Below, piece after piece: positions 28,699-40,542 of a stretch of DNA of 64,000 bases. The stretch is from Umezawaea tangerina (GTDB lineage Bacteria; Actinomycetota; Actinomycetes; Mycobacteriales; Pseudonocardiaceae). The position numbers and the translations under genes are program-made. The DNA lies in NCBI RefSeq assembly GCF_003002815.1, contig NZ_PVTF01000017.1, positions 62,001-126,000 on the forward strand, given 5' to 3'. The notes beneath the pieces were generated by a model. That model had not been told where the DNA came from, made no database searches, and saw nothing but the letters and a program-made list of their open reading frames with translations. Within the stretch, counting starts at the first letter, position 1. Every line of letters starts with the position of its first letter.

Positions 28699-29865
28699 GT
28701 GGGCCCGTTGCCAGCCTCAGCGTCAACCGTCCTCCCCGTCCGGGAGTACCTCCTCGTCTGCCTGACAGCCGCGGTGGTCACCTTCCTGCTCGTCGGGCTG
28801 GTCCGCCTGTTCGCCTTCAAGATCGGCGCGGTGGCCTACCCCCGGCAACGCGACGTGCACGTCAAGCCCATGCCCCGGATGGGCGGTCTCGCCATCTACG
28901 GCGGCGTCCTCGGCGGCATGATGCTGGCGCACCAGCTCCCGGTGCTGCGCTCCGCGTTCGACTTCTCCAACGACCCGTACGCCGTGATCGTCGGCGGTGG
29001 CGTGATCGTGCTCGTCGGCGTGCTCGACGACCGGTTCGAGCTCGACTCGCTGACGAAGCTCGCGGGCCAGGTCACCGCCGCCGGCCTGCTCGTGCTGTTC
29101 GGCCTGCAGTGGCTGGTGTTCTGGGTGCCGTGGGGCGACAACGGCGCGGGCACCGGCTCGCTGCTCTCGCTCGACCAGAACCAGGGCGCGCTGCTCAGCG
29201 TGCTGCTCGCCGTGACGATGGTGAACGCGATGAACTTCGTCGACGGCCTGGACGGCCTCGCCGCGGGCATCGGCCTCATCGCCGCCGTCGCGACCTGCGC
29301 GTTCTCGATCGGACTGCTGGCCAAGAACCAGGGCGACGTCGGCGCCTACCCGCCCGCCCTGATCGCGGCCACCCTCGCGGGCGCCTGCCTCGGCTTCCTG
29401 CCGCACAACTTCAACCCGGCCCGCATCTTCATGGGCGACTCCGGGTCGATGCTGATCGGCCTCATGCTCGCCGCCGCCACCACGTCGGCCTCCGGCAAGC
29501 TGAACTACGCCAGCCTCGGCGCCCCCGACCTGCTGGCCCTGCTCTCCCCGCTGCTGGTCGTCGCGGCCGTCCTCTTCGTCCCGCTGCTCGACCTGCTGAT
29601 GGCCGTCGTCCGGCGCACCCGCCGCGGCGAGAGCCCGTTCTCGGCCGACAAGATGCACCTGCACCACCGGCTGCTGGAGATCGGGCACTCGCAGCGCCGC
29701 GCCGTGCTGCTCATCTACCTGTGGGCGGGCGTGCTGGCGTTCGGCGCCGTGGCGCTCACCCTGTTCGACGTGCGCGTGGTCGCGTGGTGCTTCGGGTTCG
29801 GCCTGCTCATCGCCCTGTTCGTGAGCGCGATCCCGCGGCTGCGCGAGGTCCGCCGCGGGCAGTGA
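28699..29865 (+). CDS. Undecaprenyl-phosphate N-acetylglucosaminyl 1-phosphate transferase (WecA/Rfe-like)
   Basis: The 388-residue polytopic membrane enzyme has about eleven helices. It transfers a sugar-1-phosphate from a UDP-sugar to decaprenyl/undecaprenyl phosphate, starting cell-wall linker (arabinogalactan-type) or glycan synthesis. The MraY/WecA family motifs are present in order: VLDDRFELDSLTKLAGQ, NFVDGLDGLAAG, FMGDSGS and HLHHRLLEIG. GTG 28699 has GAGGGG at a long spacing upstream. In mycobacteria the orthologue (Rv1302) holds the same place before the atp operon and initiates arabinogalactan linkage. That role here is inference. Confidence 0.93.
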   Translation: MGPLPASASTVLPVREYLLVCLTAAVVTFLLVGLVRLFAFKIGAVAYPRQRDVHVKPMPRMGGLAIYGGVLGGMMLAHQLPVLRSAFDFSNDPYAVIVGGGVIVLVGVLDDRFELDSLTKLAGQVTAAGLLVLFGLQWLVFWVPWGDNGAGTGSLLSLDQNQGALLSVLLAVTMVNAMNFVDGLDGLAAGIGLIAAVATCAFSIGLLAKNQGDVGAYPPALIAATLAGACLGFLPHNFNPARIFMGDSGSMLIGLMLAAATTSASGKLNYASLGAPDLLALLSPLLVVAAVLFVPLLDLLMAVVRRTRRGESPFSADKMHLHHRLLEIGHSQRRAVLLIYLWAGVLAFGAVALTLFDVRVVAWCFGFGLLIALFVSAIPRLREVRRGQ

Positions 29866-29887
29866 GGGTTCTGGAACACTGGAACGC

Positions 29888-30466
29888 ATGTCAGTGCTCC
29901 CGGATCCGATGCACCACCTGCTGACCGTGGCGGAGTACGCGGCGCTCGGCGAGGTCGAGTCGGGGTACACCGAGCTGGTGGAGGGCAGGCTGCTGCTGTC
30001 GCCGGGCCCGACGCCGGACCACAACCTGGCGTCGGGGGAGCTGTACCACCAGCTGCGGCCGCAGCTGCCGGACGACCTGGCGGTCGTGCAGTCCGTCGAC
30101 GTGGACCTGGAGCTCGCGCCGCCCGGCCAGCCGGGGTTCTCGCGCCGTCCCGACCTGGTGGTCGTGCACCGCGCGGCGACGCGGCGGGTGCGGGCGGAGG
30201 GCGGGCCGTTCCGCGCGTCCGAGGTGGTCGTGGTGGTGGAGATCGTGCTGCCGGACTCGCGGCGCACTGACAGCGTCGCCAAGCGCGGCGAGTACGCGGA
30301 CGCGGGCATCCCGCACTACTGGATGGTCGACATCGCCGACCCGGTGACGCTGGTCGCCTGCCACCTCGCCGACGAGCGCGGCTACCGGGAGCTGCCCGCC
30401 GCGACGGGCGTCTTCGCCCTCACGGCGCCGTTCGCGCTGCGGCTGGGACTGGACCGGCTGGTCTGA
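29888..30466 (+). CDS. Uma2 family putative endonuclease
   Basis: The 192-residue protein belongs to the DUF820/Uma2 family with a PD-(D/E)xK nuclease fold. Visible active-site residues are D89 in RRPDLVVV, E118 in VVVVEIVLP and K132 in SVAKRGEYADAG. The family ending PHYWMVDIAD follows. Uma2 genes are numerous in actinomycetes and cyanobacteria and none has a firm role. It is inserted between the wecA-type gene and atpI and probably has its own weak promoter (AACACT 7 nt before ATG). Confidence 0.88.
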   Translation: MSVLPDPMHHLLTVAEYAALGEVESGYTELVEGRLLLSPGPTPDHNLASGELYHQLRPQLPDDLAVVQSVDVDLELAPPGQPGFSRRPDLVVVHRAATRRVRAEGGPFRASEVVVVVEIVLPDSRRTDSVAKRGEYADAGIPHYWMVDIADPVTLVACHLADERGYRELPAATGVFALTAPFALRLGLDRLV

Positions 30467-30570
30467 TCGACTTCCGCGACGCGCGGCGGAACGTTCACCG
30501 CGAGTTCATCGCCGCGCCGCTCCGGAACGTCGGAATCCGCACCTGCGCGAAGCGTGGAAATCCAACCTCT

Positions 30571-30576
30571 TACACT
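30571..30576 (+). promoter_or_regulatory. -10 element TACACT for the atp operon head (atpI)
   Basis: TACACT ends 7 nt before ATG 30584, and no ribosome site lies between. This is probably a leaderless promoter feeding atpI and possibly the atp genes downstream. Confidence 0.5.
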
Positions 30577-30583
30577 CGGTGGT

Positions 30584-31036
30584 ATGAGCGAGACCAGCGA
30601 AGATCTGACTCATGCCGGCATGGTGCGCGGACTGGCGGGAGCGATGTTCCGCGGCGCGCTCATCCCGACCGTGGTCACGGTGGTCTTGGGTGTCGTGGTG
30701 TTCGGCGTGCTGTACGGCGTGCCGGGTGCTCTCGGCGCGCTGGTCGGGGGGCTGGTGATCATCGCGTCTTCTTTGGCGACGCTCTGGCTGATGCACCGGA
30801 CCGCGGCGCTGGAAGTGCACTTCGTGATGGCCGCGGCACTCGGCGGATTCATGCTGAAGATGCTGGTGTTGCTCGGGGTAATGATTCTGCTGCGCGATGT
30901 CGAGTTCCTGCACACCAACTCGGTGGCAATCACGATGATCGCGACGATTCTCGTTGCGGCGGCTGCCGAGGGGCGTGCCTCCAAACGGAGCAAGACGCTC
31001 AACGTGATCCCGTCGACCGCCGCGGAGCCCTCTTAA
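30584..31036 (+). CDS. atpI: ATP synthase protein I-like membrane protein
   Basis: The 150-residue protein has four membrane helices (about 23-43, 45-68, 80-100, 108-126). It lies directly upstream of atpB, as AtpI does in most actinobacteria (Rv1303 position). AtpI assists assembly of the c-ring or Mg2+ handling but is dispensable. Sequence conservation in this family is low, so the call rests on topology and position. Confidence 0.85.
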   Translation: MSETSEDLTHAGMVRGLAGAMFRGALIPTVVTVVLGVVVFGVLYGVPGALGALVGGLVIIASSLATLWLMHRTAALEVHFVMAAALGGFMLKMLVLLGVMILLRDVEFLHTNSVAITMIATILVAAAAEGRASKRSKTLNVIPSTAAEPS

Positions 31037-31098
31037 GCCGTACGCCCGTCCGGGACGTCTCTACCGGCTGATATGGTTCGCCCGCAGACCTGGACGCC

Positions 31099-31124
31099 CC
31101 CTCCTCCGGCTTGGCCGAGGGGGG
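31099..31124 (+). other. Hairpin in the atpI-atpB gap
   Basis: An imperfect stem pairs 31099-31110 with 31114-31124, with one bulge and a 3-nt loop. It lies in the 190-bp gap before atpB and could attenuate read-through from atpI or mark the end of the atpI transcript. Confidence 0.4.
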
Positions 31125-31226
31125 TGCCGCTGGCAGGTGTCTGCGGTCCGTAAGGTACGTTAAGTCCTGATCGTGACGATTCCCCCGGCGGAGTGAACGC
31201 CGGCCGGGAGAACCGGAAGGAGCCCA

Positions 31227-32009
31227 GTGGGCGAGCTGGTGCTGGCCGAGGGTGGAGAGTTTGCTCCCCCCGGTGCGAAGGATTTCTTCTTGCCACCGAT
31301 CTTCGGTGGTGTCACCAAGCCGATGGTGCTGGTCGTTCTGTCGGTCATCATCATCGCGGTGTTCTTCCTGCTCGCGACGCGCAGCTTCAAGCTGGTGCCG
31401 AGCAAGTTCCAGTTCATCGCCGAGTCGGTTTACGACATGGGCCGCAACACGATCGCGCGTGAGCAGATCGGTGGCAAGGACTTCAAGCCCTTCGTGCCGC
31501 TGATCGTCACGTTGTTCACCTTCGTACTCGTGAACAACCTGTTCGGGATCATTCCGCTGATCCAGTTCCCGACGATGTCGCACATCGGTTTCCCGTTGGC
31601 AGTCTCGGTGCTCGTGGTGTACCCCGTTTACCACTTCGTCGGGTTCAAGCGCCACGGATTTGTCGGCTACCTGCGCAACCAGTTGTTCCCGCCGGGTGTG
31701 CCGAAGCCGGTCTACGTGCTGCTCGCGCCGATCGAGTTCTTCTCGAAGTTCATCATGAACCCGATCACGCTCGCGATCCGAGTGTTCGCAGCGATGTTCG
31801 CCGGGCACCTCATCCTCTTGGTGTTCACCTTGGCCGGTGAGTACCTGCTCCTCGAAGCGGGCGGAGCCCTCAAGCCCGTCTCGCTGCTGTCTTTCGCCTT
31901 CGCCATCGCTATGACGTTCCTCGAGGCGCTGATCCAGGTCATCCAGGCCTACATCTTCGCCCTCCTGTCCGCCAGCTACATCGGTATGGCGCTGGCCTCA
32001 GACCACTGA
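31227..32009 (+). CDS. atpB: ATP synthase F0 subunit a
   Basis: The 260-residue membrane subunit forms the proton half-channels against the c-ring. The essential stator arginine lies in NPITLAIRVFAAMFAGH, and the last helix carries ALIQVIQAYIFALLSASYI. GTG 31227 is preceded by GGAAGGAG. It begins the block atpB-E-F-H-A-G-D. Confidence 0.97.
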   Translation: MGELVLAEGGEFAPPGAKDFFLPPIFGGVTKPMVLVVLSVIIIAVFFLLATRSFKLVPSKFQFIAESVYDMGRNTIAREQIGGKDFKPFVPLIVTLFTFVLVNNLFGIIPLIQFPTMSHIGFPLAVSVLVVYPVYHFVGFKRHGFVGYLRNQLFPPGVPKPVYVLLAPIEFFSKFIMNPITLAIRVFAAMFAGHLILLVFTLAGEYLLLEAGGALKPVSLLSFAFAIAMTFLEALIQVIQAYIFALLSASYIGMALASDH

Positions 32010-32033
32010 GCACTGAGGGACACACCAAGCCCC

Positions 32034-32056
32034 CGCTCCGCACTGACCGCGGAGCG
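32034..32056 (+). other. Intercistronic hairpin between atpB and atpE
   Basis: An 8-bp stem (CGCTCCGC / GCGGAGCG) with a 7-nt loop lies 21 nt before the atpE start and just ahead of its AAAGGGA ribosome site. Such a structure could raise atpE yield, since the c subunit is needed in about ten copies per complex. Confidence 0.5.
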
Positions 32057-32076
32057 AGTTCGAAAGGGATACGCAC

Positions 32077-32331
32077 GTGAGCAGCATGCTTCTCGCACAG
32101 GCCGCCGCCGAGGTCAACATCAACCCGGGTCTCGCCCTCATCGGCTACGGCCTCGGCGCGATCGGCCCCGGCATCGGCGTGGGTCTCATCTGGGCCGCGG
32201 TCATCAACGGCACCGCTCGTCAGCCGGAGGCCCGTGGCCCGCTGATGAACATCGCCTGGACGACCTTCGTGCTCGTCGAGGTCCTCGCCCTGATCGGCCT
32301 CGTGCTCTTCTTCATCGCTTCGGCCGCTTAA
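32077..32331 (+). CDS. atpE: ATP synthase F0 subunit c
   Basis: The 84-residue hairpin of two membrane helices forms the rotating c-ring. The glycine motif [15 protein letters not shown] packs helix 1. The proton-carrying carboxylate is E68 in [13 protein letters not shown]. The polar loop reads [11 protein letters not shown] start with AAAGGGA upstream. Confidence 0.97.
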   Translation: MSSMLLAQAAAEVNINPGLALIGYGLGAIGPGIGVGLIWAAVINGTARQPEARGPLMNIAWTTFVLVEVLALIGLVLFFIASAA

Positions 32332-32360
32332 TTACCGGCCTCATCGCGTAGGGAGACGTC

Positions 32361-32906
32361 GTGGTGAACACCTTGATCCTGGCGGAGGACGCCCCGAGCC
32401 CGGTGCTGCCGCACCCCTCGGAACTGATCCTCGGTCTGATCGCCTTCCTGCTCCTGCTCTGGGTCATGCAGAAGTTCGTGGCCCCCCGCTTCGAAGCGCT
32501 CTACTCGGAGCGTGCCGCGAAGATCGAGGGTGGCATCGAGCGCGCCGAGCAGGCGCAGGCAGAGGCGCAGAAGGCGCTCGACGAGTACAAGGCGCAGCTG
32601 GCCGAGGCTCGTGCCGAGGCGGCCCGCATCCGCGACGACGCGCGCGCCGAGGGCACGCAGATCGTCGAGGAGCTGCGCGAGCAGGCCCAGGCGGAGTCCG
32701 CGCGGATCGTCGCGCAGGGCCAGCACCAGTTGGACGCGCAGCGCGCCCAGATCGTCGCGGAGCTCCGCGCCGACCTCGGCCGCGTCGCCGTCGAGCTGGC
32801 GGGCAAGGTGGTGGGCGAGGCCCTCGAGGACGAAGCCCGTCGCCGCGGCACTGTCGACCGCTTCCTCAACGAGCTGGACGCCGTAGCGGCGCCGGCGACC
32901 AAGTAA
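32361..32906 (+). CDS. atpF: ATP synthase F0 subunit b
   Basis: The 181-residue peripheral stalk subunit has one membrane helix at about 22-40. It is followed by a long charged, Ala/Glu/Arg-rich coiled coil to about 160 (IERAEQAQAEAQKALDEY). Two adjacent GTG codons (32361, 32364) can start it, with AGGGAG upstream. It is separate from the delta subunit, unlike the b-delta fusion found in mycobacteria. Confidence 0.96.
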   Translation: MVNTLILAEDAPSPVLPHPSELILGLIAFLLLLWVMQKFVAPRFEALYSERAAKIEGGIERAEQAQAEAQKALDEYKAQLAEARAEAARIRDDARAEGTQIVEELREQAQAESARIVAQGQHQLDAQRAQIVAELRADLGRVAVELAGKVVGEALEDEARRRGTVDRFLNELDAVAAPATK

Positions 32907-32916
32907 GAGGACGCCG

Positions 32917-33744
32917 ATGACGTTCCACGCAGCGAGTCGAGAGGCTCTGGCCGCCGCCGAACTGCGGCTGCTCGAGCTGGTCGACGCCACCACCAACGCC
33001 GACGACCTGACCACCTACGGGGAAGAGCTGTTCTCCGTGGTGAGCCTGTTGACGGCCCAGCCGCAGCTGCGGCGCGCGCTCGGCGACTCGTCGTCGGACC
33101 GCGCGGGCCGCGAGCAGCTCGTGAAGGGCCTGCTCTCGAGCCAGGTCTCCGCGGGGACCCTCCAGGTCCTGGTCGCGGTGGTCACCGCGAAGTGGTCCAG
33201 CCCGCGCGAACTGGTCGACGGCGTCGAGTCGCTGGCCCAGACGGTGCTGCTGGTGCGCGCCGAGCGGGACAACCGCCTCGACGCGGTGGAGGACGAGCTG
33301 TTCCGGCTCGGCCGCATCGTGGCCGGGTCGCAGGACCTGGAGCTGGTGCTCTCCGACCACTCCGTCACGCCCGACCGCAAGGTCGAGCTGGTGCGGGGCC
33401 TGCTCGCGGGCAAGGTCGAGGCCATCACCAAGCTGCTGGTCGACCAGCTGGTGCGCGAGCCCCGCGGCGCCCACGTCGTCGACGGGCTCATGCGGCTCGC
33501 GGACCTCGCGGCCAAGCGCCGTGAGCGCTCGGTGGCGCACGTGCGCACGGCCGTCGAGCTGAGCGCCGCTCAGCAGGACCGCCTCGCGGCTACGCTGACC
33601 ACCATCTACTCACGACCGATCGCACTGCACGTCGAGGTTGACGCCTCGCTCGCCGGTGGCCTGCTGATCAAGATCGGCGACGAGGTCATCGACGGAAGCG
33701 TGGCTGGTCGGTTGGCGGCCCTTCGCCGCGACCTCGCCGGCTGA
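32917..33744 (+). CDS. atpH: ATP synthase F1 subunit delta
   Basis: The 275-residue protein links the b stalk to the top of the alpha3beta3 head. OSCP/delta motifs are [19 protein letters not shown]-like in the middle and [21 protein letters not shown] near the C-terminus. The length is greater than the roughly 180 residues of E. coli delta, as is usual in actinobacteria. It starts 10 nt after atpF. Confidence 0.95.
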   Translation: MTFHAASREALAAAELRLLELVDATTNADDLTTYGEELFSVVSLLTAQPQLRRALGDSSSDRAGREQLVKGLLSSQVSAGTLQVLVAVVTAKWSSPRELVDGVESLAQTVLLVRAERDNRLDAVEDELFRLGRIVAGSQDLELVLSDHSVTPDRKVELVRGLLAGKVEAITKLLVDQLVREPRGAHVVDGLMRLADLAAKRRERSVAHVRTAVELSAAQQDRLAATLTTIYSRPIALHVEVDASLAGGLLIKIGDEVIDGSVAGRLAALRRDLAG

Positions 33745-33809
33745 CCAGAACCGGAACCGCGGCTTCACCAAAGCCCCTTTCCCATGAACGAAGTGAGAGC
33801 AGGAACGAC

Positions 33810-35456
33810 ATGGCGGAGCTGACGATCTCGTCGGACGAGATCCGCAGTGCGATCGAGAAGTACGTCTCGAGCTACTCCCCGGAGGTCAACCGGGAAGAGG
33901 TCGGTGTCGTTGCCGAGACCTACGACGGCATCGCCATCGTCGAAGGCCTGCCCGGCACGATGACGAACGAGATCCTCGAGTTCCCCGGCGGGGTGCTCGG
34001 AGTGGCGCTGAGCCTCGAGGTCCGCACCATCGGTGCGGTCATCCTCGGTGACTTCGACAAGATCGAGGAAGGCCAGGAGGTCAAGCGGACCGGCACGGTG
34101 CTCTCCGTGCCCGTCGGCGACGGCTTCCTCGGCCGGGTGGTCAACCCGCTCGGCGCGCCCATCGACGGTCTCGGCGACATCGTCGCCGACGACAACCGCG
34201 CCCTGGAGCTCCAGGCCGCGTCGGTGCTGCAGCGCCAGCCGGTGTCGGAGCCGATGCAGACGGGCATCAAGGCGATCGACGCCATGACCCCCATCGGCCG
34301 CGGCCAGCGCCAGCTGATCATCGGCGACCGCAAGACCGGCAAGACCGCGGTCTGCGTCGACACGATCATCAACCAGAAGAAGGGCTGGGACTCGGGCGAC
34401 CCGAACCAGCAGGTCCGGTGCGTCTACGTCGCCGTCGGCCAGAAGGGCTCCACCATCGCGGGCGTCAAGGCCGCGCTGGAGGAAGCGGGCGCGCTGGAGT
34501 ACACGACCATCGTCGCGGCCCCCGCGTCCGACTCCGCGGGCTTCAAGTGGCTGGCCCCGTACGTCGGCTCGGCCATCGGCCAGCACTGGATGTACCAGGG
34601 CAAGCACGTCCTGATCGTGTTCGACGACCTGACCAAGCAGGCCGAGGCGTACCGCGCCATCTCCCTGCTGCTGCGCCGCCCGCCGGGCCGCGAGGCCTAC
34701 CCCGGCGACGTCTTCTACTTGCACTCGCGCCTCCTCGAGCGCTGCGCGAAGCTGTCGGACGAGATGGGCGGCGGCTCGATGACCGGCCTGCCGATCATCG
34801 AGACCAAGGCGAACGACGTGTCGGCGTACATCCCGACCAACGTCATCTCGATCACCGACGGCCAGTGCTTCCTGGAGTCGGACCTCTTCAACGCCGGTGT
34901 GCGCCCGGCCGTCAACGTGGGCATCTCGGTCTCCCGCGTCGGTGGCTCCGCGCAGATCAAGGCGATGAAGGACGTGTCCGGCTCGCTGCGCCTCGACCTG
35001 TCGCAGTTCCGCGAGCTGGAGGCGTTCTCCGCCTTCGCCTCGGACCTCGACCCTGCGTCGCGCGCCCAGCTGGACCGCGGTGGCCGACTGGTGGAGCTGC
35101 TCAAGCAGGGCCAGTACTCCCCGGTGCCCGTCGAGGAGCAGGTCGTCTCGATCTTCCTCGGCACCAAGGGCCACCTGGACTCGGTGCCGGTCGGCGACAT
35201 CCGCCGCTTCGAGGCCGAGTACCTGGAGCACCTGCGCCGCAACCACGGCGACATCCTCTCGGGGATCCGCGAGACGAAGAAGCTGCCCGAGGACGCCCAG
35301 AAGGCGATCGTCGACGCCGTGAACTCGTTCAAGCAGCAGTTCACCGCCACCGACGGTTCCTCGGTCGTTCCCGAGTCGCACGCCAAGGCGATGGACGCCG
35401 ACAAGGTCGGACACGAGTCGGTGAAGGTCAACCGACCCGCTCCGGTGGAGAAGTGA
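33810..35456 (+). CDS. atpA: ATP synthase F1 subunit alpha
   Basis: The 548-residue non-catalytic nucleotide-binding subunit has Walker A GDRKTGKT at 172-179 and a C-terminal extension after about 510, as in mycobacteria, where the tail represses ATP hydrolysis. The ATPase signature region [17 protein letters not shown] is intact. The ribosome site GAGAGCAGGA precedes ATG 33810. Confidence 0.98.
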   Translation: MAELTISSDEIRSAIEKYVSSYSPEVNREEVGVVAETYDGIAIVEGLPGTMTNEILEFPGGVLGVALSLEVRTIGAVILGDFDKIEEGQEVKRTGTVLSVPVGDGFLGRVVNPLGAPIDGLGDIVADDNRALELQAASVLQRQPVSEPMQTGIKAIDAMTPIGRGQRQLIIGDRKTGKTAVCVDTIINQKKGWDSGDPNQQVRCVYVAVGQKGSTIAGVKAALEEAGALEYTTIVAAPASDSAGFKWLAPYVGSAIGQHWMYQGKHVLIVFDDLTKQAEAYRAISLLLRRPPGREAYPGDVFYLHSRLLERCAKLSDEMGGGSMTGLPIIETKANDVSAYIPTNVISITDGQCFLESDLFNAGVRPAVNVGISVSRVGGSAQIKAMKDVSGSLRLDLSQFRELEAFSAFASDLDPASRAQLDRGGRLVELLKQGQYSPVPVEEQVVSIFLGTKGHLDSVPVGDIRRFEAEYLEHLRRNHGDILSGIRETKKLPEDAQKAIVDAVNSFKQQFTATDGSSVVPESHAKAMDADKVGHESVKVNRPAPVEK

Positions 35457-35464
35457 CGTAGGCC

Positions 35465-37808
<2,344 letters not shown>

Positions 37809-37820
37809 TCCTCAGCAAGT

Positions 37821-37860
37821 CCGGAAGGGCCGCTCCCGTCGACGGGGGCGGCCCTTCCGG
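37821..37860. terminator. Strong hairpin terminator after atpD
   Basis: Perfect 13-bp arms (CCGGAAGGGCCGC and its complement) at 37821-37833 and 37848-37860 enclose a second small palindrome CCCGTCGACGGG. It lies between atpD and a convergent gene, so atpC cannot be expressed by simple read-through from atpD. Confidence 0.85.
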
Positions 37861-37864
37861 CGTC

Positions 37865-38698
37865 TCAGGACAGGAACGCGGCGGTGGTCGTGGTGAACGA
37901 CGCCGGGTCGTCCAGCCACGGGAAGTGGCCAGCTCCCGGCTGGGTGACGAACTGGGCCTTCGGGAACAGCCCGGCGTACTCGGCCACGACGGGCACCGGT
38001 GCGGCGAGGTCCAGCTCGCCCGCGAGCAGCAGGACCGGCGCGTCGAAGCCGGAGAGGGCACCGCGGGTGGCGTCCGGGTCGTAGGCGCCCTCGGAGCCGA
38101 ACACCGCCGCGGCCTCCGGGTGCCGCCGCCCGGCCTCGTGGTGCGCCCTGGCCGCCGCGTCCCACCGGCCGTAGGTGAAGGGCACGATGGCGTCCCAGTC
38201 GTCCGCCAAGGCCTCGCCCGCCGCGATCCTGGCGAGGGCCGCGGACACCCGGTCGTACTCCGGCTCGCCCTTGCGGGCCTCCACGACCTCGCGCCGCTGC
38301 TCGGCGGTGGCCGTGAGGCCGACGGCGAACGTGCTCGGCGTGACCAGGACGAGCCTGCTGACGCGCTCGGGGTGGCGGGTCGCGTACAGCACGGCGATGT
38401 TCGCGCCCGCCGAGTGGCCGAGCAGGTCGATCCGGTCGAGGCCGAGGTGCTCGCGCAGCGCCTCGACGTCGTCGACCAGGCGGTCGCACCGGTAGGTCGC
38501 GGGATCGGCGGGCACCGCGGAGGCCCCGGTGCCGCGCAGGTCCGGGCGGATCAGCCGCAGCGACCGCGGCAGTCCGCCCAGGTCCCCGAGGTACGCGGAG
38601 TCCAGCATGGGGCCGCCCGCGAGGCAGACGAGCGGACCTCCCTCCCCGGTCTCCTGGTAGGCGAGTTCCGTTCCGTCGTGCGCTGTGAGGGTGGGCAT
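37865..38698 (-). CDS. Alpha/beta hydrolase (proline iminopeptidase-like)
   Basis: The 277-residue soluble hydrolase has LAGGP (26-30) as the oxyanion-side motif, the nucleophile elbow GHSAGA with Ser96, and a likely catalytic Asp in LLLAGELDLAAP. The catalytic His lies in PGAGHFPWLDDP near the C-terminus. GGP-type motifs are typical of proline iminopeptidases and related hydrolases, but the substrate cannot be read. The start ATG 38698 fits the family N-terminus; the open frame continues upstream without homology. It is convergent with atpD. Confidence 0.88.
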   Translation of the reverse strand: MPTLTAHDGTELAYQETGEGGPLVCLAGGPMLDSAYLGDLGGLPRSLRLIRPDLRGTGASAVPADPATYRCDRLVDDVEALREHLGLDRIDLLGHSAGANIAVLYATRHPERVSRLVLVTPSTFAVGLTATAEQRREVVEARKGEPEYDRVSAALARIAAGEALADDWDAIVPFTYGRWDAAARAHHEAGRRHPEAAAVFGSEGAYDPDATRGALSGFDAPVLLLAGELDLAAPVPVVAEYAGLFPKAQFVTQPGAGHFPWLDDPASFTTTTAAFLS

Positions 38699-38860
38699 CG
38701 GGTGATCATCGCAAAGCGGTGCTCCTTTCGAGGCATCCGCCGTTCGACCGGTCGGCAGTCGAGTGGTCACCTGCGGCCGACCGGGTGGGAAAGTCCCGAA
38801 CCGGGCAACAAGCCGGTCGCGGCGCCGATCTCCTCCGTGTCCCCACCGAGAGGAATCCCC

Positions 38861-40507
38861 ATGCGCGTCATCCGTGCGCTCACCGCGGCGCTGCTGGCCG
38901 CCACCGGCCTGACCGCGTTACCCGGCGCCGCCGCGTCGGCGGCACCCGGAGTGCCCAACGCCCCCGTTGTCGTGTTCACCGAGGACTTCGAGAACAACCA
39001 GGGCGCGACCCCGATCCTGTTGCCCGCGTACGTCAACACCGCGGGCCGGCACTACACCGCCGACCCGGCCTGGCTGGTCGCGTGCAACGGCCTGGTCGCG
39101 TCCTTGCAGCAACCCGCGAACGACCCCACCGGCGGGCAGTGCGGCGGTCGGTGGCCGGACGTGAAGCGCATGGCGGGCGACCTCGGCCAGTGGGCAGGCG
39201 GCGACCGCGCCACCAACCACGCGCTCAGCGCGTACACCGAGGCGAACCCCGGTGCGAACAAGGTCCAGTTCGAGACGACGCAACCGATCGCGCTGTCCGC
39301 GACCAACCGGTTCCTGACGTTCTCCGTCGACGCGGCCGAGCAGAACTGCTACGCGCTGCACGCGCTGCTGGCGTTCTACCTCCTGGACGGCCCCACCGCG
39401 ATCCCGGCGTTCACCACCCCGATCGAGACGTGCGCGCACCCGGCCCAGGTCGTCAACGGCACGTCCGTCGGCACGTTCGCCAGCGACAAGCCGGTCCTGT
39501 TCAGCGGCAGCAGCCTCGGGATCCGGCTGGTGAACCTCCAGGGCAGCGGCACCGGCAACGACGCGGCGGTCGACAACATCCGCGTGCTGGACGTGACCCC
39601 GCGGCTGGACGTGTCGTTCAGCCCGGCGTCGGCCGAGGTCAACACCCCGGCGACGCTGACCTACACGGTCACCAACACCACCGAGCTCGCGGTCAAGGCG
39701 GGCTGGTCGTTCTTCGGCGTCCTCCCGAACGGGCTGAGGACGACGGCGCCCCCGACGACCGACTGCGCCGACGCCACCACGACCGCCGCTCCCGGCGCGA
39801 CCGCCGTGTCCGTCGAAGCGACGCTGGCCACGGGCCAGACCTCCTGCCACGTCTCGGTCCCGGTCACGGCGACCCGCGCGGGCACCTACACGACCTGCGC
39901 CGCCGACATCACCCAGGCCGTCGGCCTCAACCCGCCCGGCTGCGCCTCGGTCACGTTCGTCCCGCCGGTGCTGAAGTTCGACGCGCACGCCCACGGCGGC
40001 AAGCTCACGTCCCCGCTGGTGTCCGTCGGCCCGCTCGCCCCGGCCGACCTCGACTGCACCGCCACCGCGGGTGCCGACGACGACCAGCTGGCCTCGGCGT
40101 CGCTGCCCGGCGTCGGTTCGCTGGGCGTGGTCACGACGAGCGCGAGCGGCGCGGTGGCGCCGGGTGGCCTGCGCACCACGACGGCGAGCGCGCGGACGGC
40201 GGGCCTGAACCTGTTGGGGGGCCTGGTGACCGCTGACGAGGTGCGGGCCACCGCGACCGCCACCGACGACGCCGCGGGGGTCGTGACCGCGACCGGGACG
40301 ACGAACCTGACCAACCTGCGGGTGGCGGGCGTCCCGGTGCTCAACCCCGCGGTGAACCAGACGATCGTCATCCCGCTGGTGGCCTCGGTGGTCGTCGACG
40401 AACGGGTGCCCTCGCCCGGCGGCGTCCTCGTCAACGCGGTGCACGTCAAGCTGCTCACCGGTACGGACCTGGTCGTCAGCCAGGCCAGGGTGGAGCTGGG
40501 CTGCTGA
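38861..40507 (+). CDS. Secreted choice-of-anchor P-type protein
   Basis: The 548-residue exported protein has a signal peptide at 1 to about 27 (cleavage near ASA-AP). A beta-sandwich domain with two or three Cys pairs covers about 30-240. A DUF11/CARDB-like repeat (ATLTYTVTNTTELAV) is at about 260-360. The C-terminal 180 residues carry the choice-of-anchor P pattern (LKFDAHAHGGKL, RTAGLNLLGGLVTADEVRA, NLTNLRVAGVPV). No LPxTG motif or membrane anchor is seen at the end. Function is unknown. ATG 38861 follows GAGAGGAA. The upstream open frame is a shadow of the hydrolase gene. Confidence 0.82.
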   Translation: MRVIRALTAALLAATGLTALPGAAASAAPGVPNAPVVVFTEDFENNQGATPILLPAYVNTAGRHYTADPAWLVACNGLVASLQQPANDPTGGQCGGRWPDVKRMAGDLGQWAGGDRATNHALSAYTEANPGANKVQFETTQPIALSATNRFLTFSVDAAEQNCYALHALLAFYLLDGPTAIPAFTTPIETCAHPAQVVNGTSVGTFASDKPVLFSGSSLGIRLVNLQGSGTGNDAAVDNIRVLDVTPRLDVSFSPASAEVNTPATLTYTVTNTTELAVKAGWSFFGVLPNGLRTTAPPTTDCADATTTAAPGATAVSVEATLATGQTSCHVSVPVTATRAGTYTTCAADITQAVGLNPPGCASVTFVPPVLKFDAHAHGGKLTSPLVSVGPLAPADLDCTATAGADDDQLASASLPGVGSLGVVTTSASGAVAPGGLRTTTASARTAGLNLLGGLVTADEVRATATATDDAAGVVTATGTTNLTNLRVAGVPVLNPAVNQTIVIPLVASVVVDERVPSPGGVLVNAVHVKLLTGTDLVVSQARVELGC

Positions 40508-40512
40508 CCGGT

Positions 40513-40542
40513 GGCGCGGGGTCCCTCACGGGGCCCCGCGCC
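40513..40542. terminator. Hairpin terminator between secreted protein and IclR genes
   Basis: A 13-bp stem with one G-T pair joins 40513-40525 and 40530-40542 with a TCAC loop. It overlaps the 3' end of the IclR gene and serves both convergent genes. Confidence 0.75.
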
